Below, piece after piece: positions 18,314 to 27,017 of a stretch of DNA of 64,000 bases. The translations under genes were made by a program, and so were the position numbers. This DNA comes from Uliginosibacterium sp036017065 (lineage in GTDB: Bacteria; Pseudomonadota; Gammaproteobacteria; Burkholderiales; Rhodocyclaceae). How positions within the stretch are numbered: position 1 is the stretch's first letter; the number at the start of each line of letters is the position of its first letter. Under the pieces are notes generated by a model. It was not told the DNA's origin. It made no database searches and was given only the letters and a program-made list of their open reading frames with translations. Location of the stretch: positions 62,001-126,000 of the forward strand of contig NZ_JAYXHR010000001.1 in the NCBI RefSeq assembly GCF_036017065.1, given 5' to 3'.

Positions 18314-19053
18314 CCGCGTGGCCCGCCCAGGTGGCGCCAGAGCAGGCGCGGTGCGCGCGGCAACATGGCGAAGAACAGGCGCGCATGCATGGCGGAGATG
18401 CGGAGGTTGTCGCGCCACATCTGGAAGTGCGACACGCCATCCAGCGGATAGCGCACCGGCGTTTCGAGGTTCACCACCGGCACGCCGGCCCAGTCCATGC
18501 GCACGATGATCTCGGTGTCGAAATCCATGCGCTGTCCCAGCGCAGGAAGATCCACCACCGGCATGGCGCTGGCCAGCGGATAGATGCGGAAGCCGCACAT
18601 GGAGTCCCGGATGCGCAGCGACAGCGTGTTGATCCACACCCAGACGTGGGTGATGTAGCGTCCGACCAGACGACCCGTGGGCACCGATTCGTCGTAACGC
18701 GGGCAGCCGTTGATGACCGCCTGCGGTTGCGCTTGCGCGGCCGCGACGAAGCGCGGGATGTCGGCGGTGTCGTGCTGGCCGTCGGCGTCGATCTGCAGTG
18801 CGTGACTGAAGCCGCGCGCCTGTGCCCGGCGCATGCCGGCGGACACGGCGGCGCCCTTGCCGCCGTTCCGGGGCAGGCGCACCAGGTCCACCCCGGCGAC
18901 TTCGTGCGCGAGGCGATCCAGTTCCGCGGCGCAGGACGGCGCGCTGGCGTCGTCGACCAGGATGACCGGCAGACCATGACGACGCACACCTTCCACCACG
19001 GTGCCGATGGCGTGTTCGTGGTTGTAGACGGGGATGACCACCGCCAGCTTCAT
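18310..19053 (-). CDS. GT2 family glycosyltransferase of the aryl polyene cluster
   Basis: The protein has 247 residues with the GT-A fold of family 2: VVIPVYNHEHAIG at the start, ILVDDAS near residue 31 and the metal-binding ALQIDADGQHD at about 86-96. A DPM1/DPG synthase-like enzyme that attaches a sugar to a lipid or to the aryl head group fits the operon. It overlaps the ligase gene upstream and the acyltransferase gene downstream by 4 nt each, so all three are translated together. Confidence 0.87.
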   Translation of the reverse strand: MKLAVVIPVYNHEHAIGTVVEGVRRHGLPVILVDDASAPSCAAELDRLAHEVAGVDLVRLPRNGGKGAAVSAGMRRAQARGFSHALQIDADGQHDTADIPRFVAAAQAQPQAVINGCPRYDESVPTGRLVGRYITHVWVWINTLSLRIRDSMCGFRIYPLASAMPVVDLPALGQRMDFDTEIIVRMDWAGVPVVNLETPVRYPLDGVSHFQMWRDNLRISAMHARLFFAMLPRAPRLLWRHLGGPRG

Positions 19054-20801
19054 GCGCCGGTGTCCGTCGCGGTGCCCAGTGCAATGCGCCCGCTGGCGTG
19101 GCGATGCTCACTCGCCTCGCCACTGCGGTATTCGAAGCTGAGCGATGCCTTGTCCGGGTTCCAGTCGAGCTGCAGCAAAACCTGCTGCCCGGGACGGATG
19201 ACCTGCTGGAACTTCACCACTTCCAGGCGCAGGCAGTCGGGGGGAAGTTCGAAGCATTGCGCGCCGAAGTGCAGCGCCCAGTCGAGCTGGGCCACCCCGG
19301 GCAGGATGGGAATCTGCGGGAAATGGCCGTCGAAGTGGATCAGGTCGGCGTCGATGGCCAGCGTCAGCGTCTGGCGGTCACCGTCGCGGTGCGTCTCCAG
19401 CACGCGCGGCCATTCACGGCCCGCGGGAGCCGTGGTCGCGTCGAAGCACTCCTGCAAGGCAGCCTCCGTGGTCTTGCCCAGTTCGTTGTGCGGCAGCGCC
19501 GCGACGTGCCGCCAGCGCCGCGGCAGGCCCAGCGGCTCCACCGTGCGGGCCAGCAGCGTGCGCAGGCGGCGGTCGAACCGGCCCTTGCCCTCGCGGGCCA
19601 GCGCTGCTTGCCCATGTTCGCTCAGCACCAGCACGGCACCCACTTCGTCGCGCGCGCCATGCAGGACGATGACCCTCGCCTCGGCCACGTCGTCCAGCGC
19701 GCGCAAGGCGGCCTCGATGGCGGTCAGCGATATGCGCTTGTCTTCGATCTTCGCGAGCCGGTCGGTGCGACCCAGCAGGCGGAAGCTGCCGGCCACCGCC
19801 TCGGCGCGATCCGCACTCTGGAACCAGCGGTTGCCGTTGAATTCTTCCGCCAGCCAGGTCGCCTGCCAGGCCATGCAAGCGTCCGGCCCCAGTTGCCAGC
19901 GTGCGCCCGGCAAGGGCATCCAGTCAGCATCCGGCCCGAGGCGGCGAGCCACGGCGCCGGTCTCCGAGCTGCCGTAGATCTCGGTCACCATGCAGCCGAG
20001 CTTGCGGGCGGCATCGAGCGCGGCTTCGCGCGGCAGCGGGCTGCCGGCGGAGACCACGCCGGCCAGCGGGGGCAGGGCGGGCCAGTCCAGCGTGTCCGGC
20101 AGGCGTTTGAGCAGCGCCGGGCTGCTGATGAAAACCGCGCGCCGCCCGGCCGGCAGCGACCACAGCGTTTCCGGCCCGGGCAGTGCATGGGCCAGCAGCG
20201 TGCGGCCGGCAGCCAGCGGCCACACCAGCCGGAAGCTCAGGCCGTACATGTGCTGGTGCGGCACGCTGCCGGCCACCAGCACTGCGTTGTCCGGGTCCGC
20301 CAGGCTGGCGCCGACGGAACATTCGATGGCGAGCGCCTCGGCTTCGGTCTGGGCCAGCGTCTTGGTGATCTCGCTGGGCGTACCGGTGGAGCCGGAGGTG
20401 TGGATGACGATGCGGCTGCGTGTATCCAGTTGCGCTGGCAGCGCGGCGACCGGAAAGTCGTGCCAGTCGCGCAGGGCGCTGTCGGGCAGATCGCCGATGA
20501 GACTGTCGCCGTCGCGGGCGAGACGCTCGCGGGTGGCGGTGGTGATCTCGCCCGGCATGACGACGGTGGCGCCTTCGCACAGCGCGGCCACCAGCCATAC
20601 GGCGGCCACATAGGTGTCGTCGCTGTAGAGCACGCGACGCCCGCCGCCGAGTGAGCGCAGGGCGCTGATGGCGCGGCCGGTGTCTTCGAGGAATCGTGCG
20701 GGGCTGACGGGCTGGCCGTGCCGCAGCGCCACCGACGCATGGCGTGACTGCAGCGTGCGCGGCAGGTCGCGCAGCAAAGGAAGGGCCGGGTTTTCAGGCA
20801 T
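19050..20801 (-). CDS. apeH: Fused aryl-acid AMP ligase and ApeI-type dehydratase (ApeH-ApeI)
   Basis: This is a 583-residue two-domain protein. The N-terminal part (about 1-450) is an ANL-type adenylating enzyme with the phosphate loop IHTSGSTGTPSEI, EIYGSSETG and LLGRTDRLAKIEDKRIS. It should activate an aromatic starter, 4-hydroxybenzoate in studied pathways, for loading on an ACP. The C-terminal part (about 480-583) is a hotdog domain with HFDGHFPQIPILPGVAQLDW, the ApeI dehydratase family. ApeH and ApeI are separate genes in the E. coli/Xenorhabdus type clusters as I recall them. It overlaps apeG by 8 nt. Confidence 0.9.
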   Translation of the reverse strand: MPENPALPLLRDLPRTLQSRHASVALRHGQPVSPARFLEDTGRAISALRSLGGGRRVLYSDDTYVAAVWLVAALCEGATVVMPGEITTATRERLARDGDSLIGDLPDSALRDWHDFPVAALPAQLDTRSRIVIHTSGSTGTPSEITKTLAQTEAEALAIECSVGASLADPDNAVLVAGSVPHQHMYGLSFRLVWPLAAGRTLLAHALPGPETLWSLPAGRRAVFISSPALLKRLPDTLDWPALPPLAGVVSAGSPLPREAALDAARKLGCMVTEIYGSSETGAVARRLGPDADWMPLPGARWQLGPDACMAWQATWLAEEFNGNRWFQSADRAEAVAGSFRLLGRTDRLAKIEDKRISLTAIEAALRALDDVAEARVIVLHGARDEVGAVLVLSEHGQAALAREGKGRFDRRLRTLLARTVEPLGLPRRWRHVAALPHNELGKTTEAALQECFDATTAPAGREWPRVLETHRDGDRQTLTLAIDADLIHFDGHFPQIPILPGVAQLDWALHFGAQCFELPPDCLRLEVVKFQQVIRPGQQVLLQLDWNPDKASLSFEYRSGEASEHRHASGRIALGTATDTGA

Positions 20802-21354
20802 GGGTCTTACCGGCGTCCTGCATGGCTTCGTTGCGGCGGATCAGGCGCTGCCGCAACAGCCACTCGCCAGCGAACATCAGGCCCATCAAGCCGTAGGAAA
20901 TGCCGCCGTTGTACAGCGCCCACACGCGTTCGCTGGCGGCCACCGCAGTCCACAGGGCTACCGTGCCGTTGAGGCAGAAGAACACGCACCAGGCGATGGT
21001 GACGCGCCGGCAATGGGCCACCGCCTCGGGCGGCAGTTCCGGCCTGCGCAGGCGGGCGAAACGCTCGATCATGGTCGGCGTGCGCCACAGCGTGACCCCG
21101 AAGACGAACAGCATCGTGAAGCTGATGGCCACCGGGTAGAGCCGCACCGGCATGTCGCTGCGCGCCAGCAAGGCCCAGGCACCCAGCACGGCGGCGGCGA
21201 GTGCGAGGGTCCAGGCATGGCGCCTGCCTTGCAGGATGGCCAGCGGCAGCAGGAGCGCGCCGCCGATCCACAGGGGCCAGCCCTGGGCGTGGCATAACCA
21301 GAAGAGGGCGGGCAGCAACAGCGCGAGCGGCGCTGTCCAGGCGCCGGATTTCAT
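20794..21354 (-). CDS. apeG: Multi-pass membrane protein (ApeG)
   Basis: This 186-residue protein has about five hydrophobic helices (LALLLPALFWLCHA, ALLLPLAILQGR, LALAAAVLGAWALLA, YPVAISFTMLFVFGVTL, ALYNGGISYGLMGLMFAG). It matches the COG4648-type membrane protein conserved in aryl polyene operons. Its role is unknown; help in moving or anchoring the lipid-linked product is an inference. It overlaps apeF by 4 nt and apeHI by 8 nt. Confidence 0.82.
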   Translation of the reverse strand: MKSGAWTAPLALLLPALFWLCHAQGWPLWIGGALLLPLAILQGRRHAWTLALAAAVLGAWALLARSDMPVRLYPVAISFTMLFVFGVTLWRTPTMIERFARLRRPELPPEAVAHCRRVTIAWCVFFCLNGTVALWTAVAASERVWALYNGGISYGLMGLMFAGEWLLRQRLIRRNEAMQDAGKTHA

Positions 21355-21599
21355 TCGCCCTGCACGATCTTGTGGATGGCCTCGACCACGTCGCCCACCG
21401 TGCGCACGGAGCGGAATGCCTCGGGCGACAGGCGTTGCCCGGTCAGGGTCTTGAGTTTCACCATCAGGTCGACGGCGTCGATGCTGTCGATGTCCAGGTC
21501 TTCGTAGAGCTTCGCCTCCATCGTGATGCGCTCGGGCGCGATCTCGAAGGTCTCCTGCAAGGCTTTGGAGATGGTGTTGAAGATTTCCTGCTGATTCAT
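21351..21599 (-). CDS. apeF: Acyl carrier protein (ApeF)
   Basis: An 82-residue acyl carrier protein. The phosphopantetheine site is the Ser in DIDSIDAVDLM (about residue 38). It is one of two carrier proteins in the operon that hold the growing polyene. It is separated from apeE by 15 nt and overlaps apeG by 4 nt. Confidence 0.93.
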   Translation of the reverse strand: MNQQEIFNTISKALQETFEIAPERITMEAKLYEDLDIDSIDAVDLMVKLKTLTGQRLSPEAFRSVRTVGDVVEAIHKIVQGE

Positions 21600-21614
21600 G
21601 ACGACCTCTGGTGC

Positions 21615-21875
21615 TTACAGGGTGCGGTTGGCGCTGACGAAAGCGGCCAGCGCTGCAACCGAGCGGAAGTGCTCGCGGGTTTCGGCCGCCTCGGCCGCGA
21701 GGTGGATGCCGTAGCGCTTCTGCAGGGCGATGCCCAGCTCCAGCGCGTCGATGGAGTCCAGGCCCAGACCCTCGTTGAACAGCGGCGCATCGGTGTCGAT
21801 GTCGGCCGGCGTGATGTCCTCGAGATTCAGGCTGTCGATGACCAGTTGCTTGATCTCGTCAACAAGTGCTTGCAT
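21615..21875 (-). CDS. apeE: Acyl carrier protein (ApeE)
   Basis: An 86-residue acyl carrier protein with the phosphopantetheinylated Ser in LGLDSIDALELGI (about residue 40). Its sequence differs clearly from ApeF, so the two ACPs probably have separate partners. In studied pathways ApeE receives the activated starter. The start overlaps the end of apeD by 17 nt. Confidence 0.93.
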   Translation of the reverse strand: MQALVDEIKQLVIDSLNLEDITPADIDTDAPLFNEGLGLDSIDALELGIALQKRYGIHLAAEAAETREHFRSVAALAAFVSANRTL

Positions 21876-22659
21876 GGAGTTTGAGTTCCTCGGTGAAGTA
21901 GTCGCGCAGCGCGGTGGTCAGCGCGCGGGCTTCGAGCGCGGCCTCGCGCTCGGGGGGGATCAGGGATTCGATCGGCATTTCCTCACGGGCTTCCACGACG
22001 AAATGCGGGCGGCGCTGCGGCACCTGCCACCAGGGCGTGCCCTTGGTGAGCATCGGCTCCGACGAGCTGATGAGCACCGGCGTGAAACGGCGCTCGCCGC
22101 GTACCGCCACGTTGGCCGCACCGCGTTGCAGTTGCATCGGCTGGCCCGGCTTACTGCGCGTGCCCTCCGGAAAGATCACCAGTGTATTGCCGGCGCGCAG
22201 CGAGGCAATGCAGTCTTCCACCAGTTGCGGTCCGCCATCGTTGCGGATGAAGCCGGCGATCTTCAGCGGCCCCATCATGCAGGGGTTGTCCCACAGCGAG
22301 GCCTTCACCACGCAGTCCGGCCGTGGCACGACGGAGATCAGCAGCACCACGTCGATCAGCGAGGGATGGGTGGCGAGCAGCAGTTGCCCGCCGCGCCGCA
22401 GGCGCTCGATGTCGCGCCATTCCACGCTGATGACGCCGACGATTTCCATGAGTCGCGTGAAGAAGCGGAAGCTGTAATGGATGAAGCTGCGCGCCCAGCG
22501 GTTGCGTCGCTTCGGATTGCGCACCAGCGCCAGCACCGGCAGCACGATCATCAGGACGAACAGGCCGCCGAGGCCGAACACGGTGAAGCAGAAGCCGGTG
22601 GCGAGGATGCGCCACGGGCGGTCGATTGCACGCGCGAAGGTGCCGACCAGGGCTTTCAT
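21859..22659 (-). CDS. apeD: PlsC-like 1-acyl-glycerol-phosphate acyltransferase (ApeD)
   Basis: The protein has 266 residues with a strong N-terminal membrane segment (FCFTVFGLGGLFVLMIVLPV) and the PlsC-family catalytic box THPSLID (H-x4-D) near residue 96, plus FPEGTRS, which binds the phosphate of the acceptor. It probably acylates a glycerolipid-like anchor for the polyene at the inner membrane. The ATG at 22659 overlaps the apeC stop by 4 nt, which decides it over an in-frame ATG at 22701. Confidence 0.88.
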   Translation of the reverse strand: MKALVGTFARAIDRPWRILATGFCFTVFGLGGLFVLMIVLPVLALVRNPKRRNRWARSFIHYSFRFFTRLMEIVGVISVEWRDIERLRRGGQLLLATHPSLIDVVLLISVVPRPDCVVKASLWDNPCMMGPLKIAGFIRNDGGPQLVEDCIASLRAGNTLVIFPEGTRSKPGQPMQLQRGAANVAVRGERRFTPVLISSSEPMLTKGTPWWQVPQRRPHFVVEAREEMPIESLIPPEREAALEARALTTALRDYFTEELKLHASTC

Positions 22660-23405
22660 GCCGCGCGCCTCGCAGCGTCGACGGCCGTCAGTTGCCAGCA
22701 CTGTGCCGGCGTGCGGACGAGGGTGTTTTCACCACGCAGCAGACCGCGCAGGCACTGCAGGGCGCCCGGGATGTCGGTCGTCGCGGGCGCCACCGTATCC
22801 GGCGACGCAGCGAAGCGCCATTCGTCACCGGCACGCAGCGCCAGCGCGAAGGCATAGGCCTGCTGCGGCTCATCGACGAACGTGGCGAAGATTTCCGGCA
22901 TCGGTTCCTCGCAGACGGCAATCCAGACTTCCTCGTGGCCGTCGGAAAGCAGTGTCGCTGCTTCGATGAACGCGGCGGCAAAGCTGTCCGCCCCTGCCGC
23001 AACGGCGGACACCGGCGCGGCAACCTGACGGTCGATGGTGTACAGGCCCGGCACCGCATTGTGGACGGCCACGCTGAAACCCTGGGGCGACAGGCCGCCC
23101 GTGGCGTGGCGTTCTTCCAGCAGCGCCAGGCAGCGCGACAGTTCGCCGTGGCGGGACGCGAACACGATGGGCTGGCCGGTGTTGTCACCGAGGCCGAAGA
23201 GGGTTTCCAGCGCCATGCGACCGTAGCGCCCCAGGCGACGGCGCAGCATCGGTGCCATGGCCGCGACGGCGGGTGCGTGCTCGACGTCGTCGCTGCGGCC
23301 GTCCTGTGCCCAGGCCAGCCAGGCGGCCGCGTCCGGCAGGCGGGGCGCCCAGGCGCACCAGCGGGCGAGCGAGAAGTGAAGGGTCATGGCGGTGCTTGCG
23401 GACAT
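22656..23405 (-). CDS. apeC: Ketosynthase-like chain length factor (ApeC)
   Basis: This 249-residue protein of the 'beta-ketoacyl synthase, N-terminal-like' family is the first gene of the operon. Where an active KS has its Cys, the sequence reads PVSAVAAGADSF, so the nucleophile is absent. This fits the reported role of ApeC as the chain-length-factor partner of ApeO. A second in-frame ATG at 23387 (MTLHFSLARW) is an equally likely start, since neither has a clear ribosome site. The 187-nt region upstream contains the dyad GCACGGC/GCCGTGC (23452-23471), a possible operator. Confidence 0.83.
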   Translation of the reverse strand: MSASTAMTLHFSLARWCAWAPRLPDAAAWLAWAQDGRSDDVEHAPAVAAMAPMLRRRLGRYGRMALETLFGLGDNTGQPIVFASRHGELSRCLALLEERHATGGLSPQGFSVAVHNAVPGLYTIDRQVAAPVSAVAAGADSFAAAFIEAATLLSDGHEEVWIAVCEEPMPEIFATFVDEPQQAYAFALALRAGDEWRFAASPDTVAPATTDIPGALQCLRGLLRGENTLVRTPAQCWQLTAVDAARRAA

Positions 23406-23592
23406 GTCGCTCGGGGTGCCGTTCAGGGCCTGGTTGCCGCGCGGGCCACGGGCACGGCTACGCTGCCGTGCAATACGGCACGGGTCGCGCGTGTGGCGGT
23501 GGAACGAAGCTGGAAGGCGGCAGTCATGGTCAATGCAAATCCACTGGAAACCCGGCCCGGCAAGTGACTGGAACGCCGGGAAACCCGCAATT

Positions 23593-24516
23593 TTAACCTG
23601 CCCGGTCTGCCTCGCGGGGCGCCTGAAGCGGCATTACAGCCTCCAGGGGTTCCAGATGTGTGACGGTTTGCGCGCCCGGCAGGCGTGCTGCCAGCGCGGC
23701 CTCGATCTCGTCGAGCAGGCCGTGACTGGCATCCACCCGCCAGTCACCGGGTACGCGCACCTTCACGCTGATGAAACGGGCATGGCCGCCGCGACGGGTC
23801 TGCAGTTCGGCAAAGTGCAGGCCGCGCGGGCGGAAGCCCTCCAGTACGTCTTCGATGACAGCCAGGTCGTCGGCCGGCAGCGCCTCGTCCATCAGCCCGC
23901 CCACGGCACCGCGCATCAGGCGCCAGCCCTCGGCCAGGATGCGCAGCGCCACCAGTACGGCGATGGCAGCGTCCAGCCACAACCAGCCGGTGGCCAGCAC
24001 GGCCAGCAGACCGATGACCACGCCGCAGGAGGTCCACACGTCGGTCATCAGGTGGCGGGCATCCGCCTCCAGCGCGACGGAGCGCAGGCGTTGCGCCGCG
24101 CCGGACAGCACGCGCGACACCGCAAGGTTGACGGCCGTGCTTGCGGCCGTCAGCCACAGGCCGATGCCCAGGGTCTCCAGTGGTTGCGGTGCCCACAGGC
24201 GCGGGATGGCGGTCCACAGGATGGCCGCCGCGGCCAGCAGGATCAGCGTTCCTTCGAAGCCGCTGGAGAAATACTCGGCCTTGCTGTGGCCGTAGGGATG
24301 GTCTTCGTCCGGCGGTGCCGCGGCCACGATGACCATGGAGAGCGCGAACACGGCGGCAAACAGGTTGACGAAGGATTCCAGCGCGTCGGACAACAGGCCG
24401 ACCGAGCCGGTGAGCCACCAGGCGGCCAGCTTGAGGCCGATGGTGGCCAGCGCGGCGACGATCGACAACCAGACGTAGCGGGTGGCACCGGGACGGGTGC
24501 TGGAACTGGCGGGCAT
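23593..24516 (-). CDS. Cation diffusion facilitator family metal exporter
   Basis: This 307-residue CDF transporter exports divalent metals such as Zn, Fe or Co by proton exchange. The first helices include LLSDALESFVNLFAA, with the metal-site Asp, and later HLMTDVWTSCGVV carries the H-x3-D pair of helix V. The cytoplasmic domain (about 200-300) ends in the usual alpha-beta fold. The start at 24516 is inferred from the family N-terminus; the open frame continues upstream into ycgR without homology, and no ribosome site is clear. No link to the flagellar genes is known. Confidence 0.88.
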   Translation of the reverse strand: MPASSSTRPGATRYVWLSIVAALATIGLKLAAWWLTGSVGLLSDALESFVNLFAAVFALSMVIVAAAPPDEDHPYGHSKAEYFSSGFEGTLILLAAAAILWTAIPRLWAPQPLETLGIGLWLTAASTAVNLAVSRVLSGAAQRLRSVALEADARHLMTDVWTSCGVVIGLLAVLATGWLWLDAAIAVLVALRILAEGWRLMRGAVGGLMDEALPADDLAVIEDVLEGFRPRGLHFAELQTRRGGHARFISVKVRVPGDWRVDASHGLLDEIEAALAARLPGAQTVTHLEPLEAVMPLQAPREADRAG

Positions 24517-24542
24517 GTGCTGCAGGGCCGGCAGGCCGCGGT

Positions 24543-25310
24543 TCAGAGACCGGTTTCGCGCGCCTTGCGTTCGCGTTCGACGCGCAGGATGTAGCGCTGG
24601 ATGGCGTTGGCCATCGGTGTGCTGAGGTCTTCGAACTGGCAGCCGGCGCGCAGGGTCACCACGCCACTGCGGCTGGTCAGGCGGAAGAGATTGCGCACGC
24701 GCAGCTTGGTGGTGACCGGGCCGAAATCCGGCAGGTCGATGCGGCAGTTCTCGAACACCATGTCGGGCGCGAAATCGGTACCCGCCGGCGGCACGATGAC
24801 GGCGAGACCGCCACCGGAAATGTCGACGACCCGCGCTTCCATGCGGCCGCCATCGGGCAGCGGGATGACGCAGGACAGCGCGTGGGCGGTGGGCGCGTGC
24901 AGGCGGTAGTACTCGCGGCGCTGCAGGCGCAACAGGTTGTCGGGCAGCGGCGCGCGGAGGGCCGGCAGGCCATCGGCCTCGGCACGTTGCAGCTTGCTCA
25001 GCGCGAACTGCACCTTCACCTTGTCGAGCTGGGTGATGCACAGCAGGCGCTCGGCCAGCAGCGCCTCGGCATTCAGCGCTTCGTCGCGGGCGACGTCCAG
25101 CAGCAGGGAGCGCTCGTCTTCGGACACGCCGATGACGCTGGTCGTCAGGAAGCGCTCGTTCGGTCCGTAGTAGGCCGTGACCAGGCTGCGCTTGTGCGCG
25201 AGCTGGCGCAGCACGAAGGCGATCTCGCGACGCTCGGAGAGCAGGTACTGGGTGAGGTTGTCGGCCTGCAGCAGCTCGAAGCGCGGGGCGGGTTGTTGGG
25301 TCTCGGTCAT
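24543..25310 (-). CDS. ycgR: YcgR-type flagellar brake protein (PilZ domain)
   Basis: This 255-residue protein has an N-terminal YcgR domain (about 1-125) and a C-terminal PilZ domain (about 130-250). The c-di-GMP site is visible as QRREYYR (RxxxR) and DISGGGLAV (D/N-x-S-x-x-G). When c-di-GMP rises, YcgR binds the flagellar motor and slows or biases it. The gene starts within a 4-nt overlap with the flhB-like gene and is read with the fliK group. Confidence 0.93.
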   Translation of the reverse strand: MTETQQPAPRFELLQADNLTQYLLSERREIAFVLRQLAHKRSLVTAYYGPNERFLTTSVIGVSEDERSLLLDVARDEALNAEALLAERLLCITQLDKVKVQFALSKLQRAEADGLPALRAPLPDNLLRLQRREYYRLHAPTAHALSCVIPLPDGGRMEARVVDISGGGLAVIVPPAGTDFAPDMVFENCRIDLPDFGPVTTKLRVRNLFRLTSRSGVVTLRAGCQFEDLSTPMANAIQRYILRVERERKARETGL

Positions 25311-25714
25311 GCAGGTTCGGACGGACTGGACACGGGCGAGGAGTCGGCGTGCGGCGACTGGGGCAGCGCGGCACTGGCGGCGACTATATCACCGGGCAAT
25401 TGCGGCGGCGGTGCAGTAATGCCTGCTTCCAGACGGTAAATCCAGGCCAGCAACTCGGCCACCGCGACATACAGCTGCGGCGGTATGCGAGCGTCCAGGT
25501 CCACCTGCATCAGCAGGGCGACGAGCTCGGGTGATTCATGCACGAAGACATTGGCATCGCGCGCACGATTGATGATTTCCTGCGCCAGCACGCCACGGCC
25601 CTTGGCCACCACGCGCGGCGCGGCTTCCCCCTGGCCGTATGCCAGCGCGACCGCCGTGGCACGCGGGTCGAACTCACCGTTGTTCCTGCCGTTGCCCTTG
25701 GTGGCCTTGTTCAT
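25307..25714 (-). CDS. FlhB C-terminal-domain-like export protein without NPTH site
   Basis: This 135-residue protein matches only the cytoplasmic domain of FlhB (APRVVAKGRGVLAQEI, IPPQLYVAVAELLAWIYRL). In full FlhB the self-cleaving NPTH motif sits just before ATAVALAYG; here the same place reads EFDPRATAVAL, so cleavage is not expected. Such short FlhB homologues are common in flagellar operons and may substitute for FlhB-C or modulate the export switch from hook to filament. The C-terminal 35 residues are Pro/Ser-rich. It overlaps fliK and ycgR by 4 nt. Confidence 0.88.
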   Translation of the reverse strand: MNKATKGNGRNNGEFDPRATAVALAYGQGEAAPRVVAKGRGVLAQEIINRARDANVFVHESPELVALLMQVDLDARIPPQLYVAVAELLAWIYRLEAGITAPPPQLPGDIVAASAALPQSPHADSSPVSSPSEPA

Positions 25715-26991
25715 GTGCCGGACCCCGACGGGCTCTCCAGCGACATGCCGGTCAGCGGCACGCCGGCCGCCTCGAGCGCCGTGGCCAGCTCGTTCTGGTG
25801 CGCACGCATGGTGGCGATGGCTTCCGGGTTGGGCGCCGTGATGCGCAGGGCCAGGCCGGCAGGCGTCAGGATCAGTTGCGCATCGAGACCGCCGAGACCG
25901 GGCAGCAGCATGCGGATGTCACTCTTCCAGGCGGCGAATTCCTCGTCGCTGCCTTGCTGGCCATCACCGCCCTGGCCGCCATTGCCGCCGCGAGGATCTT
26001 CCACGGTCCAGTGCATGATCTGGCCCGGCCATACCTGACCGGTCCAGGTTGCCTGCTGGGTCGCCAGGGCGTCGAGTTGCTGGTGCACGATCGGCCCCAC
26101 GCTCTCCGGCATGCGCGCTGCGCCGCGGGCAGATTCGGCCGACGTGCCGGTCGTGGTGGTGTCGCCGTTGGCCAGGCGCGCGGCCTCGTCGGCGGTTGTC
26201 ATATCGTTGCCGGCCAATGCGGCCTGCTGGCGTAGCGCGGGGGTGTCGCGCAGGGGGGCCGCCTGCCCGCCCGGTTGCGTGCCGTCCTGTGCGGACGCTT
26301 CGGCTGCCGCGTCAGGCAGGGGGCCGCCGGCGGATGTGCTGGCGAGGCGTGCCTGGGCCTGCGGTTCTTTCAGCAGGCTTTCCAGCGGCAGCTCGCCATC
26401 CACCCAGCGGGCCTGGTGTGATTCGTAGAACAGGCCGCTCTGGCTGACTGCTTGTCGTAGTGCCGGCGCCAGCTGCGCGGCCAGGCGCGCGCCGAGCTGG
26501 GCGTTGGGGGTTGCGGCCGTCTCCGCGGCGGACGAGGCATTGCCCTGCCGGGGCGTCACCGCGGCCGGCGAAGTGTCCACCAGGGGTTTGCCGCTGTTGA
26601 GCTGGACTTCCGGGTCCGTTTGCGAATGCCGCCCGGTCAGCAACTGGCTGATGATCTGGCCGGCATGCGAGAGTTGGGGGCGCGGCTGCGCCTGGGCGGC
26701 GGGCTCGGCGAGGCGGGCCGTGACGGTGCCGTCGGCCTTCGGGCGCTCGGTCACCACCAGTTCCAGCACGTCGCCTTCCTTGGCGGATTCCGGCAGGGCC
26801 AGCGTCATGTTGCGGCCGGCGACCAGGGCCTTGAAGGTGCCGTCCGGCAGGGGGGACTGGATGAGGGCGTTGAAGCGTTGCCCGAGTTCGAAGTCCGGCA
26901 ACTCGCTGGCGAGCGAAGTGCTCGCCGTGAGCGGCTGGATCTGGGACGCGATGAGTTCGCGAAGGCGGGTGGCGAGGTCGGCCGGAATCAC
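25711..26991 (-). CDS. fliK: Flagellar hook-length control protein
   Basis: This 426-residue protein has a Gln/Ala/Thr-rich middle and the conserved FliK C-terminal domain (LPGLGGLDAQLILTPAGLALRIT, about 345-415). FliK acts as the ruler for hook length and triggers the substrate switch of the export gate through FlhB. The adjacent FlhB-like gene supports this. The middle part is low in conserved sequence, as is usual for the ruler region. Confidence 0.85.
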   Translation of the reverse strand: MIPADLATRLRELIASQIQPLTASTSLASELPDFELGQRFNALIQSPLPDGTFKALVAGRNMTLALPESAKEGDVLELVVTERPKADGTVTARLAEPAAQAQPRPQLSHAGQIISQLLTGRHSQTDPEVQLNSGKPLVDTSPAAVTPRQGNASSAAETAATPNAQLGARLAAQLAPALRQAVSQSGLFYESHQARWVDGELPLESLLKEPQAQARLASTSAGGPLPDAAAEASAQDGTQPGGQAAPLRDTPALRQQAALAGNDMTTADEAARLANGDTTTTGTSAESARGAARMPESVGPIVHQQLDALATQQATWTGQVWPGQIMHWTVEDPRGGNGGQGGDGQQGSDEEFAAWKSDIRMLLPGLGGLDAQLILTPAGLALRITAPNPEAIATMRAHQNELATALEAAGVPLTGMSLESPSGSGT

Positions 26992-27017
26992 GGTCGACTC
27001 CCGTCAGCGGGTGAGGA

